From NCBI GenBank assembly GCA_034640345.1, contig JAXRVH010000005.1, forward strand, positions 620,001 through 684,000: DNA of 64,000 nucleotides, read 5' to 3'. The number at the start of each line of letters is the position of its first letter. The stretch's first letter is position 1. This document shows, piece after piece, positions 23,036-33,286 of this stretch. This DNA comes from Drechslera avenae. Lineage: Eukaryota; Ascomycota; Dothideomycetes; Pleosporales; Pleosporaceae. Both the position numbers and the translations under genes were made by a program. The notes under the pieces were generated by a model. It was not told where the DNA came from, made no database searches, and saw only the letters and a program-made list of their open reading frames with translations.

Positions 23036-26000
23036 TCAAGCATGCAGCTTTGCCATACCATTGACCCTACGGTGAGAATTGTCAATTCCACTCTGCAATG
23101 CGAGCAGAGTAGCGCTGGCGTCGAGTCGGCGCTTGAGCGCCGCTGCTGTTCGTTCTTGTCCTCGGCTGCCAACCCCTTCTTCTACCCATCTGATTTTGTT
23201 GATCATGAAGCTGAGGCCTTCGTGAGCCTTGCTCTTTCTGCTCGAGATGCCGTATTCGACTGAGCCCGTGTACTCTTGTAGTTGCGGCAGAATGAGTATC
23301 TCAATCTGTAGATCCATGTCGGCAGGTGGCGTCACAGGAGCAGCTGGCATCTTGGTGAGAACATCTTCGGCGTCCGATGGGTCGTTGGGCGCCGTGATGC
23401 GTGGATCCAGCATGGTGACATCGACCGTGTCATCCCACTCACCACGGATCCATCCCGAGTGAATCGCAGCGGCGATGGGGTCGGAATCATCGCGATATAC
23501 GCGTGCACCCCAAAGGTGCCTTTCCAACACAACGTGTTGTCGTTGCCGTGGCTTCAGGTAGTAACGGGGCACCCTGACAGTGAAAGTGCAATTGATAGGA
23601 TTGACATCAAAGCGTGGCAGCCGTTGTGGTTTCGAGGCGTAGCCGAATTGGTCATCCAATGATGAGTTGGGTTTTGGCAGTTCTGTCCTTGCCTCATAAA
23701 GTTGCGATCCAAGGTGTTTCCTTGGACGTTTAGCCGCTTCCTCGATGATGGGCTGCACGTCGTGAACTTTGGTCGATATCTTGGCTGGAACAAGCGGCGC
23801 CTGCTGGTTAGCCCTAGGGGCATGATGGTGGTGATGATGGTGCGGGTTGCCTTGGATGTGGTGGTGGTGATGGACGGAATGGCCGGGGCCAGCTTGAGGC
23901 ACGCTCGCTTGTCGTCCGTTGATTGGATTCGAGGTCGATGGAAGTGGCACTTCATCGTCAGGCTTGGGATGGTGATGGTGATGATGGTGACTGAAGCTGT
24001 TAGCATACATTTCGCAACCTCGAATCAATCGACGTACTGATGATGTGGAGCATGATGATGGTGGTGCTTGCCCCTCTTAGCCCCGCGGGTGCCAGACGGT
24101 GTTCCTCTACCGTCGGCACTCTCTAAGTCGAAAACGCCCTCTTCATCCTTGACGCGCTTGAGTTTGCGCCCCTGCTGGGACCCGATCCTTCTCATCATCT
24201 CACCGTTGTCTGATTCGAACGAGCCTTGGGGCAATGGACTTCCCCGTGATGGAGTTGACGATCCCAGCCCGCTGCCGAGACCGGAAAACATTCGCCCGAA
24301 CTCACTCTTGATGCCAGGGTCTTTGCCAACTGACAAGGGCTGTGCTTGTGCACCTTGAACAGCCTGTGGAAGTGGAGACGCGCGACCAGTTCGTCGGCTG
24401 GCCTCTAGCCCGAAGCCAATGTGTGATTTCGAGTGTTGCATGGCTTCGCCCATCTTGGGGGGCTGATCGTAGAGCGATCGTCCCCCAGAGGACAAGGAAC
24501 GGGACAGCGGCTCGGTCCTATGCCGATCCAGCGAGTTCGGGTCCGAAGTAGGAGGGGCGTGGTACTGCTCGACCACACGGTGACTCAGCTGTTCTACATT
24601 ACGTCGAAGCATGTCCTCAAGGCCCTGGCCAGTGTAGCGTGTACCGCCCGACATGGGTAGCGGGTATGGACCATACGTGCGATGCATTGCTGGGGGCTCT
24701 TCTTGGCGGCTCTCTTGAACGGGTTCGCGACCAGCACTCGTTGGCGCTGAGTGCCGCCAGAGGCTGCGCGGGGGTTCGGAGGAGCCTGCCATGTTGCGAT
24801 GCTCCTGAGGTGGACTAAAGGCTGACTGAGACACAGGGTGCACAGTCACAGGCCGGTCTCTCTCAGACGCGTTGTGGCTACCCTCTGCCAAGAGGTCTGC
24901 AGGGTTCGGTCGATGCGACTCTCCTAGGGTTCTTCGCCGCTCCTCGGGAGGCCCATACGCGCTGCGCCGCCCTCCAAAAGCATCGTACACCGGCCTGCCA
25001 TCTTGCTCACTGTCTCCTAGAGGGCCGGTAGGCTGGCTGTTAGGTCGAGGCGGGACGCCTCCTGGAGGCTGGCGATTTGCATCTTGGGGATATGGTCGTT
25101 GGCTGGGAAAGGCCATTGGCTTGTAGGGTTGGGTGGTTGGCGGAAGCGACTGGCGGCCCAAATCAGGCGAGCCATGGGTGCTGTAGGACTGTCGGGGAGA
25201 GCCAGCGGAGAAGGCGTGTCCGCCCTCGGACGGTCGCGACGTGTTGCTTCCGTACATGCTGCGCTCCGGCGTGGGTTGACGTCGGAATGAAGCAAAATCT
25301 GGTCGCTGGCCAGATGGCAGGGCCCGCCGAGGCGAGGGTGGCTGCATGCTGTGGCCGTTGGACGAGGGCGCGCTTGTGGCAGGTGATGATTGTGACTGTG
25401 CCTGTGTTGTTTGGACGGGCGCACCTGTGTCACCTCCGCCGCCGATGAGGGACGAGATGGACATGCTGCTTCCCGTGCCCGGTCGCAACGCCTGGCCTAG
25501 TCCTGGCAACTCTCTGTTGACGCCAAAGTTGGAGGGGTATTGGGCGCGTTGTGGTTGCGATGCATGGGGATGCTGTTGGGTGGGGGAGGATGGAGGAGGC
25601 ATTTGCGGTCGCGCAAAGGATGGCGGCGGTGGAGGTTCGTGGGAGGGGCCTGTCAGAGAGTTAGGTTGAGACTGAGCTTGGGGCTGGCATGTGGGAAGCG
25701 GGGCTTGTACCGTAGGGGTTTGGGGGGCTGCCGCCGTTCAGTGAGCGTCTGCGGGCGGCATCGAAGCCGTACGGGGTGGTGGTGGACGGGTTGTTTGAGT
25801 TTGACATTTGCGGTGGAGGGACGGCCTGGGCGTGATGAGTTTCGTAGTGTATCTGGCGCGCTAAAGTCATGGATCAGCACAAGCTTGGACGGCGAGTCGC
25901 GACTTTTCGAAAGCGGGTTAGGGGCCCGCCGATCTTGCATTAGCCAGGAGCCAGACATGCGGAGTGCGCCATGAAATTCGCCAGACCCATGCCAACTCCA

Positions 26001-26751
26001 CACCATCGAGTGCGCAACCCAAATAATGGTGTGGCTCGGGGTGCAGGACGGTGCAGAGCCAGTCGAGACGACGTTAGCGAAGAAGCATTTGCGTGCAGTC
26101 GTCTGCGTCTGCACAAACCCCTCGTGCAATAGGCGGTGAGGTGCTCTTTGCAATTGACGTGTCATGCAGCACGCCCATGCAGGCAATGGCTTCCCGCATC
26201 TGGCTCCTCTCTTCTGCCTGCTGCTCGGCCCTACAGACAGCCAGGCGGGGGAGTGCACGACGGCAGCGAGACTTTTGACGTCGGCATGGAGCTTGGACGA
26301 GCCTCAGCAGCCTTTGGTGCTTGCGGGCAAAGGGCCAAAAACTGCGCGAGGGCATCCATCCGGGGCGGGCGCACTGGCCATGAGCCCTCGCACCATGTAC
26401 CTGGTACTGGGCGACTGCGAATGTGCTGTTTTGGAGGAATGGGGCTTCCGTACCTGTACCGGGCCAACCACCCTGCCCTTGCTGGCCCTCGGCCAGGCCT
26501 TGCGGCGCCTTGTTGCTACCTTGACTGCTGTGTCGAACGTGTTGGGGTGCCGAGGGGTAGAATGGGTCGCGGCGTGGGATCGGGTACGGGTCTTGCTGGG
26601 GGTAGGGTGCGTGGGCTGGCTGCTGCGGCTGTGACTGTGACTGTGGCTGTGGCTGCGAGGTGGGAACATAGGCTGGGTAGGCCTGGGTGGTCTGGGGGTG
26701 GTAGTTCATAGGAGCGTCTGGCGGTCGTTGGGCAGGCTTTGGTCGGTCCAT
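23036..26751 (-). CDS. RXT3: RXT3-type subunit of the Rpd3L histone deacetylase complex
   Basis: Four exons (26751-26454, 25860-25711, 25649-24038, 23990-23036) give 1004 aa with every junction in frame. The first 750 residues are disordered: Gln/Pro-rich start, then Ser/Pro/Arg-rich with many SP sites. Two poly-His tracts follow, the first split by the last intron. The conserved Rxt3 domain begins at about residue 770: LGSQLYEARTELPKP, QFGYASKPQRLPRFD, NCTFTVRVPRYYL, LWGARVYRDDSDP and HSGWIRGEWDDTVDV. RXT3 is a subunit of the large Rpd3 deacetylase complex in the nucleus and acts in repression of genes. Intron 1 is 593 nt, by far the longest here, so an alternative start in exon 2 or 3 is possible; the exon 1 to exon 2 join (WPG to TARQIHYE) is inference. 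Confidence 0.85.
23809..24066 (-). repeat. Poly-histidine coding repeats in RXT3
   Basis: CAT/CAC triplet tracts on the minus strand encode three His runs in RXT3. One run is interrupted by the 47-nt intron 23991-24037, so His codons lie on both sides of the splice sites. Confidence 0.7.
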
Positions 26752-27532
26752 GATGGACTTGAGCTCATCGGAGAGGCAGTCGAGGGGGGGCGCGGGGCGG
26801 CAGTTGATATGGCGGCAGGCCGTGTGTGATGTCGTCGTCGTTTGTCGTCAAGGGGCGCCGCGGCTCGACGGCGAGCGTGCTGGACTGCAAGAAGAAAAGA
26901 AAGCTCGAGTATGCGAGGAAACGAGAAGGCGCAATGGCAATGGCAATGGACCAAGCGCGGCCGCGAGAAGGCCGCTAAACCCCTGTACAGTGTAGCCAGA
27001 GCCCCGCATGTGCGTGCATTGATATTTAATACAGCCCACCGTCGCGCAGCCCACCAGAGGGGAACCAGCAGCAGATGGCCGGCAACGTGATAGGCCTGCT
27101 GTTCTGCAGTTTGCAGTTTGCCGTTTGCAGCGCCGACAGCCATGCCCACTGCCCGCTGCGAGTACAGGGGAGGGGGAGGGTGTGCTAGAGACGCCATGTC
27201 GCGACGCCTGCCCAGTCTCGCCCGTTTGGCGCGCAAAAAGAACGAAAGGCACATGCGACTCGGAACAGCGGGCGCATCCACATGCATGCACGTCGTTCCT
27301 GAATCGACACCGCCTTTCCGCTTCCGTGCCAAGCTCCATCGTCAGCTTGCATCCATGTCCGAGCTGCCGCTAATGGCCCTCGACAACCAAACCACGCCGA
27401 ACCTCGTCATCTGCTCTCGTCCTGTACACGTGCCGCTGCCCTTGCGAGTGTAGACGTGCGACATGTGAAGCAACCATTTCTCTGCTACCCTGCTGCCCTC
27501 CTGCTCTCCCGCCTCTCCTCCTCTTGCAGTCC
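26752..27532. other. Divergent promoter region, RXT3 / battenin
   Basis: 780 bp between divergent starts, GC-rich. A 208-codon minus-strand frame crosses it but overlaps RXT3 exon 1 in another frame and has biased composition. A CTTGCAG just before the battenin ATG may be the end of a leader intron. Confidence 0.5.
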
Positions 27533-29022
27533 ATGCCTCTCCTCCTCCTCCCCATGCCTGGCGCTCCCGCTTCCTCCTGGGCAGTCTACCGCGCGCGGCT
27601 GAAGGCCGTCTTCCATGGCGCCGATCCACGCGTGTGCGCCGCGTTTTGGTTATTTGGTATGCCACCACCACTTCCGCAAGAGCAGCGCCACTGCGACGGC
27701 TGCACAGAGGGGCACACGCTGACAAGCCAGGCCTCATCAACAACGTACTCTACGTAATCATCCTCTCCGCCGCCCTCGACCTTGTAGGCCCCAACGTCCC
27801 CAAGGGCGTCGTGCTTCTCGCCGACGTCATACCCTCTTTTGTAACCAAACTGTGTGCCCCCTACTTCATCCACAAGATCCCCTACAATGTCCGCATTCTC
27901 GTCTTCGTCGCCCTGTCAGCATGTGGCATGTTCATCATTGCCCTGACCCCGCCGCTGCAGGACTCGGGCACCATTGCCATCAAGATGTGCGGCGTCATGC
28001 TAGCCAGTCTTAGCAGCGGAGGTGGTGAGCTCAGCTTCCTGGGCCTCACCCACTACTACGGCCACTTTGCCCTTGCGTCGTGGGGGTCAGGGACTGGAGG
28101 TGCTGGGCTCGTCGGTGCTGGTGCATATGCGATTGCGACCAACACACTTGGCATCACCCCGCGCACAAGTCTGCTGGTGTTTTCATTCCTGCCCTTGATC
28201 ATGGTCTTGAGCTTCTTCTTCATCCTGCCACTTGGCCCCCTCCGTGCTGGCAGCAAAGAAGCAGGCTATGAGGCCATTGATGACGAGGAAGTCGAAGCGG
28301 ACGAAGACGAGCAGGCGCAGCCTAGAGAGCATGACGACCTACTTGCTGCCTCCATGCACTCGACCTCTGGGCGCAGCTTCACTTCTGCCAGTATCAAGCC
28401 TGCTAACAGGGCCCTCAGTAGCTTTAGGGCAAATCTGAACCGCGCAAGAGGCCTGTTCTTTCCCTAGTAAGCAACATGGTTGAACACATCCACCTCAATA
28501 CTAACCCACCACAGCATGCTACCCCTCCTCCTCGTCTACATTGCCGAGTACACTATCAACCAAGGCGTTGCACCCACCCTGCTCTTTCCCCTCGATTCCT
28601 CCCCATTCGACGAATACCGTTCCTTTTACAGTACCTACAACGCAATTTACCAAGTCGGTGTCTTCATCTCGCGCTCTTCCACACCCTTCATACGCATACA
28701 CCACCTCTACATCCCGTCCTTTCTCCAAGTCGCTAACCTCATCCTACTCACACTTCACGCAATGTTCGACTTCCTACCAAGCTACTACATTGTCTGCATC
28801 GTCATCTTTTGGGAGGGTCTACTGGGCGGATTGGTCTACGTCAGCACATTTGCCGAGATTACAGACAACGTACCCAAGGAGGATAGGGAGTTCAGTTTGG
28901 GCGCAACTAGTGTGAGTGACTCGGCTGGTATCTGTATAGCTGGCTTCTTAGGCATGGCCGTCGAGGTAAGTCTTTGTCGCTGGCAAGTCAACCATGGGAG
29001 AAACTATTGCAAGTTACAATGA
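27533..29022 (+). CDS. BTN1: Battenin / CLN3 family vacuolar membrane protein
   Basis: Three exons (27533-27656, 27731-28466, 28515-29022) give 455 aa. Exon 1 ends FWLF and exon 2 starts GLINNVLYVIILSAA, restoring the battenin signature. Many membrane segments follow (ILVFVALSACGMFIIAL, LLVFSFLPLIMVLSFFFI, MLPLLLVYIAEYTINQGV, YYIVCIVIFWEGLLGGLVYV). SSGGGELSFLGLTHYY and TFAEITDNVPKEDREFSLGA are family blocks. A long acidic loop (EEVEADEDEQAQ) lies in the middle. CLN3/Btn1 sits in the vacuole or lysosome membrane and affects its pH and basic amino acid content; human CLN3 loss causes Batten disease. The C-terminus CRWQVNHGRNYCKLQ is read through a GTAAGT-like site without splicing, matching the family's Cys-rich end. 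The start at 27533 is the first ATG; 27554 is an in-frame alternative. Confidence 0.92.
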
Positions 29023-29469
29023 AGATGTAGATCAAATACGAAATTCTTCCAGCCTGCAACCCTCGCACTTGCTCTGCCCAATCTTTTTTTTTTGAGGCGG
29101 CTAATTTCTCTTTTCTTCTTCATGGCTAAGCTTAGTCCCAAGGTTCAACTCCACAAAAAGGGCCAAGGACAAGTTTGAGAACACGAACAGCAATACGCGA
29201 AAGGCCCATTTCAATCTTTTACCCAATCATCTTGTACAAACTGAGTGCCGCAAAAGCTTCCCGCTTGTCAAAGTGCTTTCTTTTTTGCTTCTGCGATACC
29301 ACATCAACTGCTTTTTTTCTTCTTCTTTTCTTTTCTCTTTCTTCTCTTCTTTCTTTGCCACCCCGTTCCCCATTTCCCCCCCCCCCCCCGTTTCCCCACT
29401 GTGGCTTTACTCCTCGTTCACTACCCGGTCTAAACGTTTCGTCCCTGTTTTCTTCTTCTTTTTCTTCTC

Positions 29470-29515
<46 letters not shown>

Positions 29516-29937
29516 TCTCTCTCCCTCTTTGAAGAAGCAATGAGCTTATAATTGGATGGCATGAACGCTTTGACACCTAGTAGCACAAGGCAGCGGGCAA
29601 GGTGACGATCAAAGACGATGGTGAAAAACTTTTAGATGGATGCATTCAACATTCAACGTACATGTCGTCTCGTACCTTGTATTGAACAGACCTACATGAA
29701 TTTCATAGCTTTAGTTTGTGTGTAGCTAGTTGCCTAGTATTTGTGTCATGGGTCTCTTTCTCTTCTCTCTCTCTATCGCCCCAACAGTAGTGAATAGTCC
29801 ATGACTCTAGGAGATGGGTATTGCTGATCGCATTGAAGTGGATAGACGGTAATGAATTGCTCGTTTCCGAAACTCATCTAGAATACACGTGCCTAACCCT
29901 TACACCACCACCACCACCATGCGCACTTGTTCTATGT
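29023..29937. other. Convergent 3' region with polypyrimidine tract
   Basis: 915 bp between the ends of battenin and OSCP. A strong pyrimidine tract covers about 29277-29527, with a run of 10 C near 29380 and a CT repeat. Frames here are low complexity (Phe/Ser/Leu/Pro) and not genes. A CAC repeat lies near 29904-29920. Confidence 0.6.
29473..29509. repeat. CT dinucleotide microsatellite
   Basis: About 18 CT units inside a longer polypyrimidine tract between two converging genes. Confidence 0.85.
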
Positions 29938-30830
29938 CTACAAAGTCTCCTTGAGCAGGTTGTTCATCTTGGCCACCTTTGACGAAACAGACAGGTCGAT
30001 GGTGCGGTCGGCAATCTCGACAATGAGTCCCCCGCGGATTTCTGGGTTAACCTTGGGGACGACCTTGAGAGTTTGGCCACCTGAGACGTATTGCGAGTTC
30101 TTGATGGCAGCCTCGAGGCGGCTGATCGTCCTGTTGTCGAGCGGCTGTATATTGTCAGTCATCATGTTCCCTAAAAATTCGCCCAATCCTCCTTTCGCTT
30201 TTTACATCCACAACGTGATGATTACCGGAATTAAACGTACCGCAGCGCTGGTAACCACAAGCTCAACCTCACCACGGTGCGCACCCATGAGCACACTGAA
30301 CTTCTCTAGAACACCCTGTAGCACGCCCAATCGGTTGTTCTCTGCAAGGGTGTTGAGCAGGTTCTTGACAATGCCCTCCTTGTCTGCGCCGCCAATGTGC
30401 TTCTGGAGTTCCTGGACAATTTGCTGCTTGTCCGAGACGGAGAGCGAGGGGGCGTGAAGGATGTCGTTGAGCTTGGGGTCCTTCTGGAAAACGCTCTGGA
30501 GGTTCTGGAGCGACTTCGCAGTGGGGTCGAGGGCATTGGTCTTTGCGGCCGCGGTGTACTAACACAATTGTTAGCCAAGCTTCTTTCCTCGCACCAATTG
30601 CCTCTCCTGCCATCCTCCCATCATCGCCAAGACACCAATTGAAGTCGTGGAAATCGTACCAGAGCACTCGCATACGTTCCATCAACGCCGAAGAGGGCAA
30701 CCGGGGGTTTGTTCGCAGACCCAGTCGGGGCGGCGGCTGCGTAGCCTCGGGTGGCAGCGTAGCGGGCAGCAATTGGGGCGCGGGGCGCACCAGCCCGGAA
30801 AGCAGTGCTGAAGGCTCGAGCTGCAGACAT
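29938..30830 (-). CDS. ATP5: ATP synthase subunit 5 (OSCP)
   Basis: Three exons (30830-30660, 30558-30241, 30144-29938) give 231 aa. The N-terminus MSAARAFSTAFRAGAPRAP is a typical mitochondrial presequence. The mature part starts near residue 40 (KPPVALFGVDGTYASAL, joined to YTAAAK) and has the six-helix OSCP domain, including LVVTSAAPLD and the C-terminal signature VVPKVNPEIRGGLIVEIADR. OSCP links the F1 head to the peripheral stalk of the mitochondrial ATP synthase. Length and signature match the family. Introns are 101 and 96 nt. It converges with battenin and is divergent from the F-box-like gene. Confidence 0.95.
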
Positions 30831-31671
30831 GGTCGGTAGAGGGGAGATGGATTGCGGGATGGGGCAGCTGGAGTAGCGCGGGTGCAGATGAGGATACTGC
30901 GATGAGGTTTCTGAGCCCGGCTCGGCACCGTCAACGGGCTAGCACCGATTAGGTCGTGAGCTCCTCCAACACTGCTATCACGACTTCATCACCTACTTTC
31001 TTGGACTCATTCCTTGGTTTCCTTTCCCGCTTCTTGGTGGCTTTGATAGCCTAGGGTAAATATCTATCTTTTCTACATCCCGCCACAGCATGGTATGCAT
31101 TCTCTGTAGAGTTTGGTAAGATTTTAGCAGGACCACCATCACTTGTGACAACAAGAATTTTACCATTACAGTGATAGAGGCCCGACATACAACAAAGGCA
31201 AATTCCACATTTCTATCTTAGTTATATGTTAAATAGATGGTCAAAATAGAGAACACAGCCGCCACATAAGATACGAATAGTGGCTAGAATTCGATAATAG
31301 GTATAGCAGAGTGAGTAACGACCGCATTCCCTACGCAGATCCGCTATCAAAATCCAACTATTACTATCTCCAAGTTCTTTACAGTATCTTATTTGATTGG
31401 TACCTTCTGCCTGCGAGTTGGTCATCGGACTTGTACTGCCACTTCTCATCACTAATCTAAAGGCTGTCATTCCACCTTCACCTCATCATGGTAGCTACAG
31501 TGATCTTGATCCATGTGTCACTGTGACTATGAAAATACCAGATTAAGATACCTCAAGGATCCAACTTTACCTCTGTCTATCTCCACATCTATATTATATC
31601 TACCCTTTTATCCCCACTGCCCGCTTCTTTGCTCATCAACGCTCTCAGTCTACTTCCAGCAACTTGTAAGC
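30831..31671. other. Divergent promoter region, ATP5 / F-box-like gene
   Basis: 840 bp between divergent starts, AT-rich from 31050 to 31450. No gene supported. Confidence 0.5.
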
Positions 31672-32853
31672 ATGAACAATCCAAAGAAGCGACCGCAGAC
31701 ACCTCCCCCATCGTACCTCATCACCCCACCTTCTACCTGCGGCCTGCCTAAACGCGTTCGTTTCGGCACCGCAGAGCTCATCAACACCAATGGTAAAGAA
31801 GGCGAGTCACCCAACGACTATTTCAAAGACCCCAAGGAAGGTTCCGAAACCGAGATCTTTGGCAGCTACGACTACGAAGAAAGCAATTCTTCCACCGACA
31901 ACACTGTGACATCCTCTGCAATCTCCTCAACCTCTCCCGCATCGCCAGTCTCCATCCTCTCAAAGCATGACCCCTTCTCTTCCCTCGCCCTCGCCATAGA
32001 CATTCCTACCCCTTCCCCAACCGTTATTCAGCCCTTTCGTTTCCTCGACCTCCCAGCCTCTATCCGCAGCAGAATCTACACACACCTCCTCGTCATCCCC
32101 GCCCTGATCTGCGTCCGCCAAAAGCACACCTCTTTCTCCGACGAAAAGAAAGCCTTCCTATACACCGAACACCGCGCCTTTCTCCCCGGCATCGCCTACG
32201 CTCTCCCCCAACTCGTCGTCTCAGGGCCCAAAACACGCTTCTCGCGCTTCCACCACACAAACATCGCCATCCTGCGGGCCAACAAGGAAATCTTTGCCGA
32301 AGCAAAAGCCGTCCTGTACGCGAAGAACAACTGGGAGATTGTGCGGCCGACAAACGAACTCTCGCCCCCGCCTGACTACAGCATTAGACTGTTCCCACCG
32401 GGGTGCCAGCGCTTGGTCACGCAACTGAGTATCAAGATTCGCTCATTTTACAATCTCGACGACGGCCTGCTGCTACTGCTGCGTGGGGGCCGCTTCAACC
32501 AACTTGCCAAGTTCTACCCTGGTCTTGTTTCCCTGACGCTGATTCTTGAACTCGAGGCTGCTGGTAGAGGCTTTGGCAAGACGTGGGCGAGGAAGCGGGG
32601 TGAGAAGTGGGTGGCGTATGTTCAGCGTCTGTATGATGACATTGCCAAAGAGCTTTTCCGCAAGACCATGGGCAAGGCGAAGGATGCCAAAGTTGTGCCG
32701 GTTTGGATGAATTTACGGGTGCTGTTTGATGGGGAGAGCTATGTCGAGGGGGCGGGTGGTGGTGCAGTTGAGGGGACGGACCTGGTGAAGCGAAGAGAGC
32801 TAAGGCAGGGCATGGTAGAAGCTTGGGAGCTGTTCAAGAAGGGCGGGAAGTAG
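31672..32853 (+). CDS. F-box-like / 2EXR-type fungal protein
   Basis: Single exon of 393 aa from the ATG at 31672. The frame is open upstream to 31513 but without a stronger ATG. The N-terminal 110 residues are Ser/Thr/Pro-rich and disordered (MNNPKKRPQTPPPSYLI). At about 120-140 comes FRFLDLPASIRSRIYTHLL, the motif of the fungal F-box-like 2EXR/DUF7730 group. A folded part follows (FHHTNIAILRANKEIFAEAK, VLYAKNNWEIV, RLVTQLSIKIRSF). Many such proteins occur in Dothideomycete genomes; the F-box would bind Skp1 in an SCF ubiquitin ligase, with the rest binding a target. The partner is unknown. No intron is needed. Confidence 0.72.
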   Translation: MNNPKKRPQTPPPSYLITPPSTCGLPKRVRFGTAELINTNGKEGESPNDYFKDPKEGSETEIFGSYDYEESNSSTDNTVTSSAISSTSPASPVSILSKHDPFSSLALAIDIPTPSPTVIQPFRFLDLPASIRSRIYTHLLVIPALICVRQKHTSFSDEKKAFLYTEHRAFLPGIAYALPQLVVSGPKTRFSRFHHTNIAILRANKEIFAEAKAVLYAKNNWEIVRPTNELSPPPDYSIRLFPPGCQRLVTQLSIKIRSFYNLDDGLLLLLRGGRFNQLAKFYPGLVSLTLILELEAAGRGFGKTWARKRGEKWVAYVQRLYDDIAKELFRKTMGKAKDAKVVPVWMNLRVLFDGESYVEGAGGGAVEGTDLVKRRELRQGMVEAWELFKKGGK

Positions 32854-33286
32854 GCTTTGAAGGAACAAAGGTCAGGTATATCGCGGCAACCATTCGGTTA
32901 TCGGGGTAGATGTCAGGCAGGCAGGGGATTGTGTAAAAGGCAGTGAATGAAATCATTGGCAGTGTCGGTGGAATACCGCGAGGCAGTAGTCGCATAGATC
33001 CACCATGCAAGGCATAAAAAGTGGTGAAATTTGTAAAGCTACTGGACGACTCGTCATACATAAAACATGTCTTGTACTGTATTAGCTATTATACTACTGT
33101 ATCTCACCACCGTAGGATCCAGATGCCCAGTGTTTATCCTCTGAGAACGCAATACTTGCGTCCCCATTCTATTCCTCATGATCTGGATAGAAGAATCCCA
33201 ATTGCCATTATTAAAAGAGGCCCCCAAGCGCCGCGCTAGATGCATCAAATGAAAATACAAATCTACAATTAACATATCCTCCCTCA
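32854..33286. other. Convergent 3' region
   Basis: 430 bp between two converging genes, AT-richer near 33050-33290. No gene seen. Confidence 0.5.

Noticed and set aside
26706..27332. 208-codon minus-strand frame
   Set aside because: Overlaps RXT3 exon 1 in another frame, has biased Arg/Ala/Pro composition and no domain; better read as RXT3 leader DNA.
28968..29032. GTAAGT at the 3' end of battenin as an intron donor
   Set aside because: Reading through gives the family's C-terminal CxWQV...YC motif and a stop at 29022; splicing would replace it with unrelated sequence.
29173..29551. Frames in the polypyrimidine tract
   Set aside because: Translations are Ser/Leu/Phe/Pro runs produced by the CT repeat.
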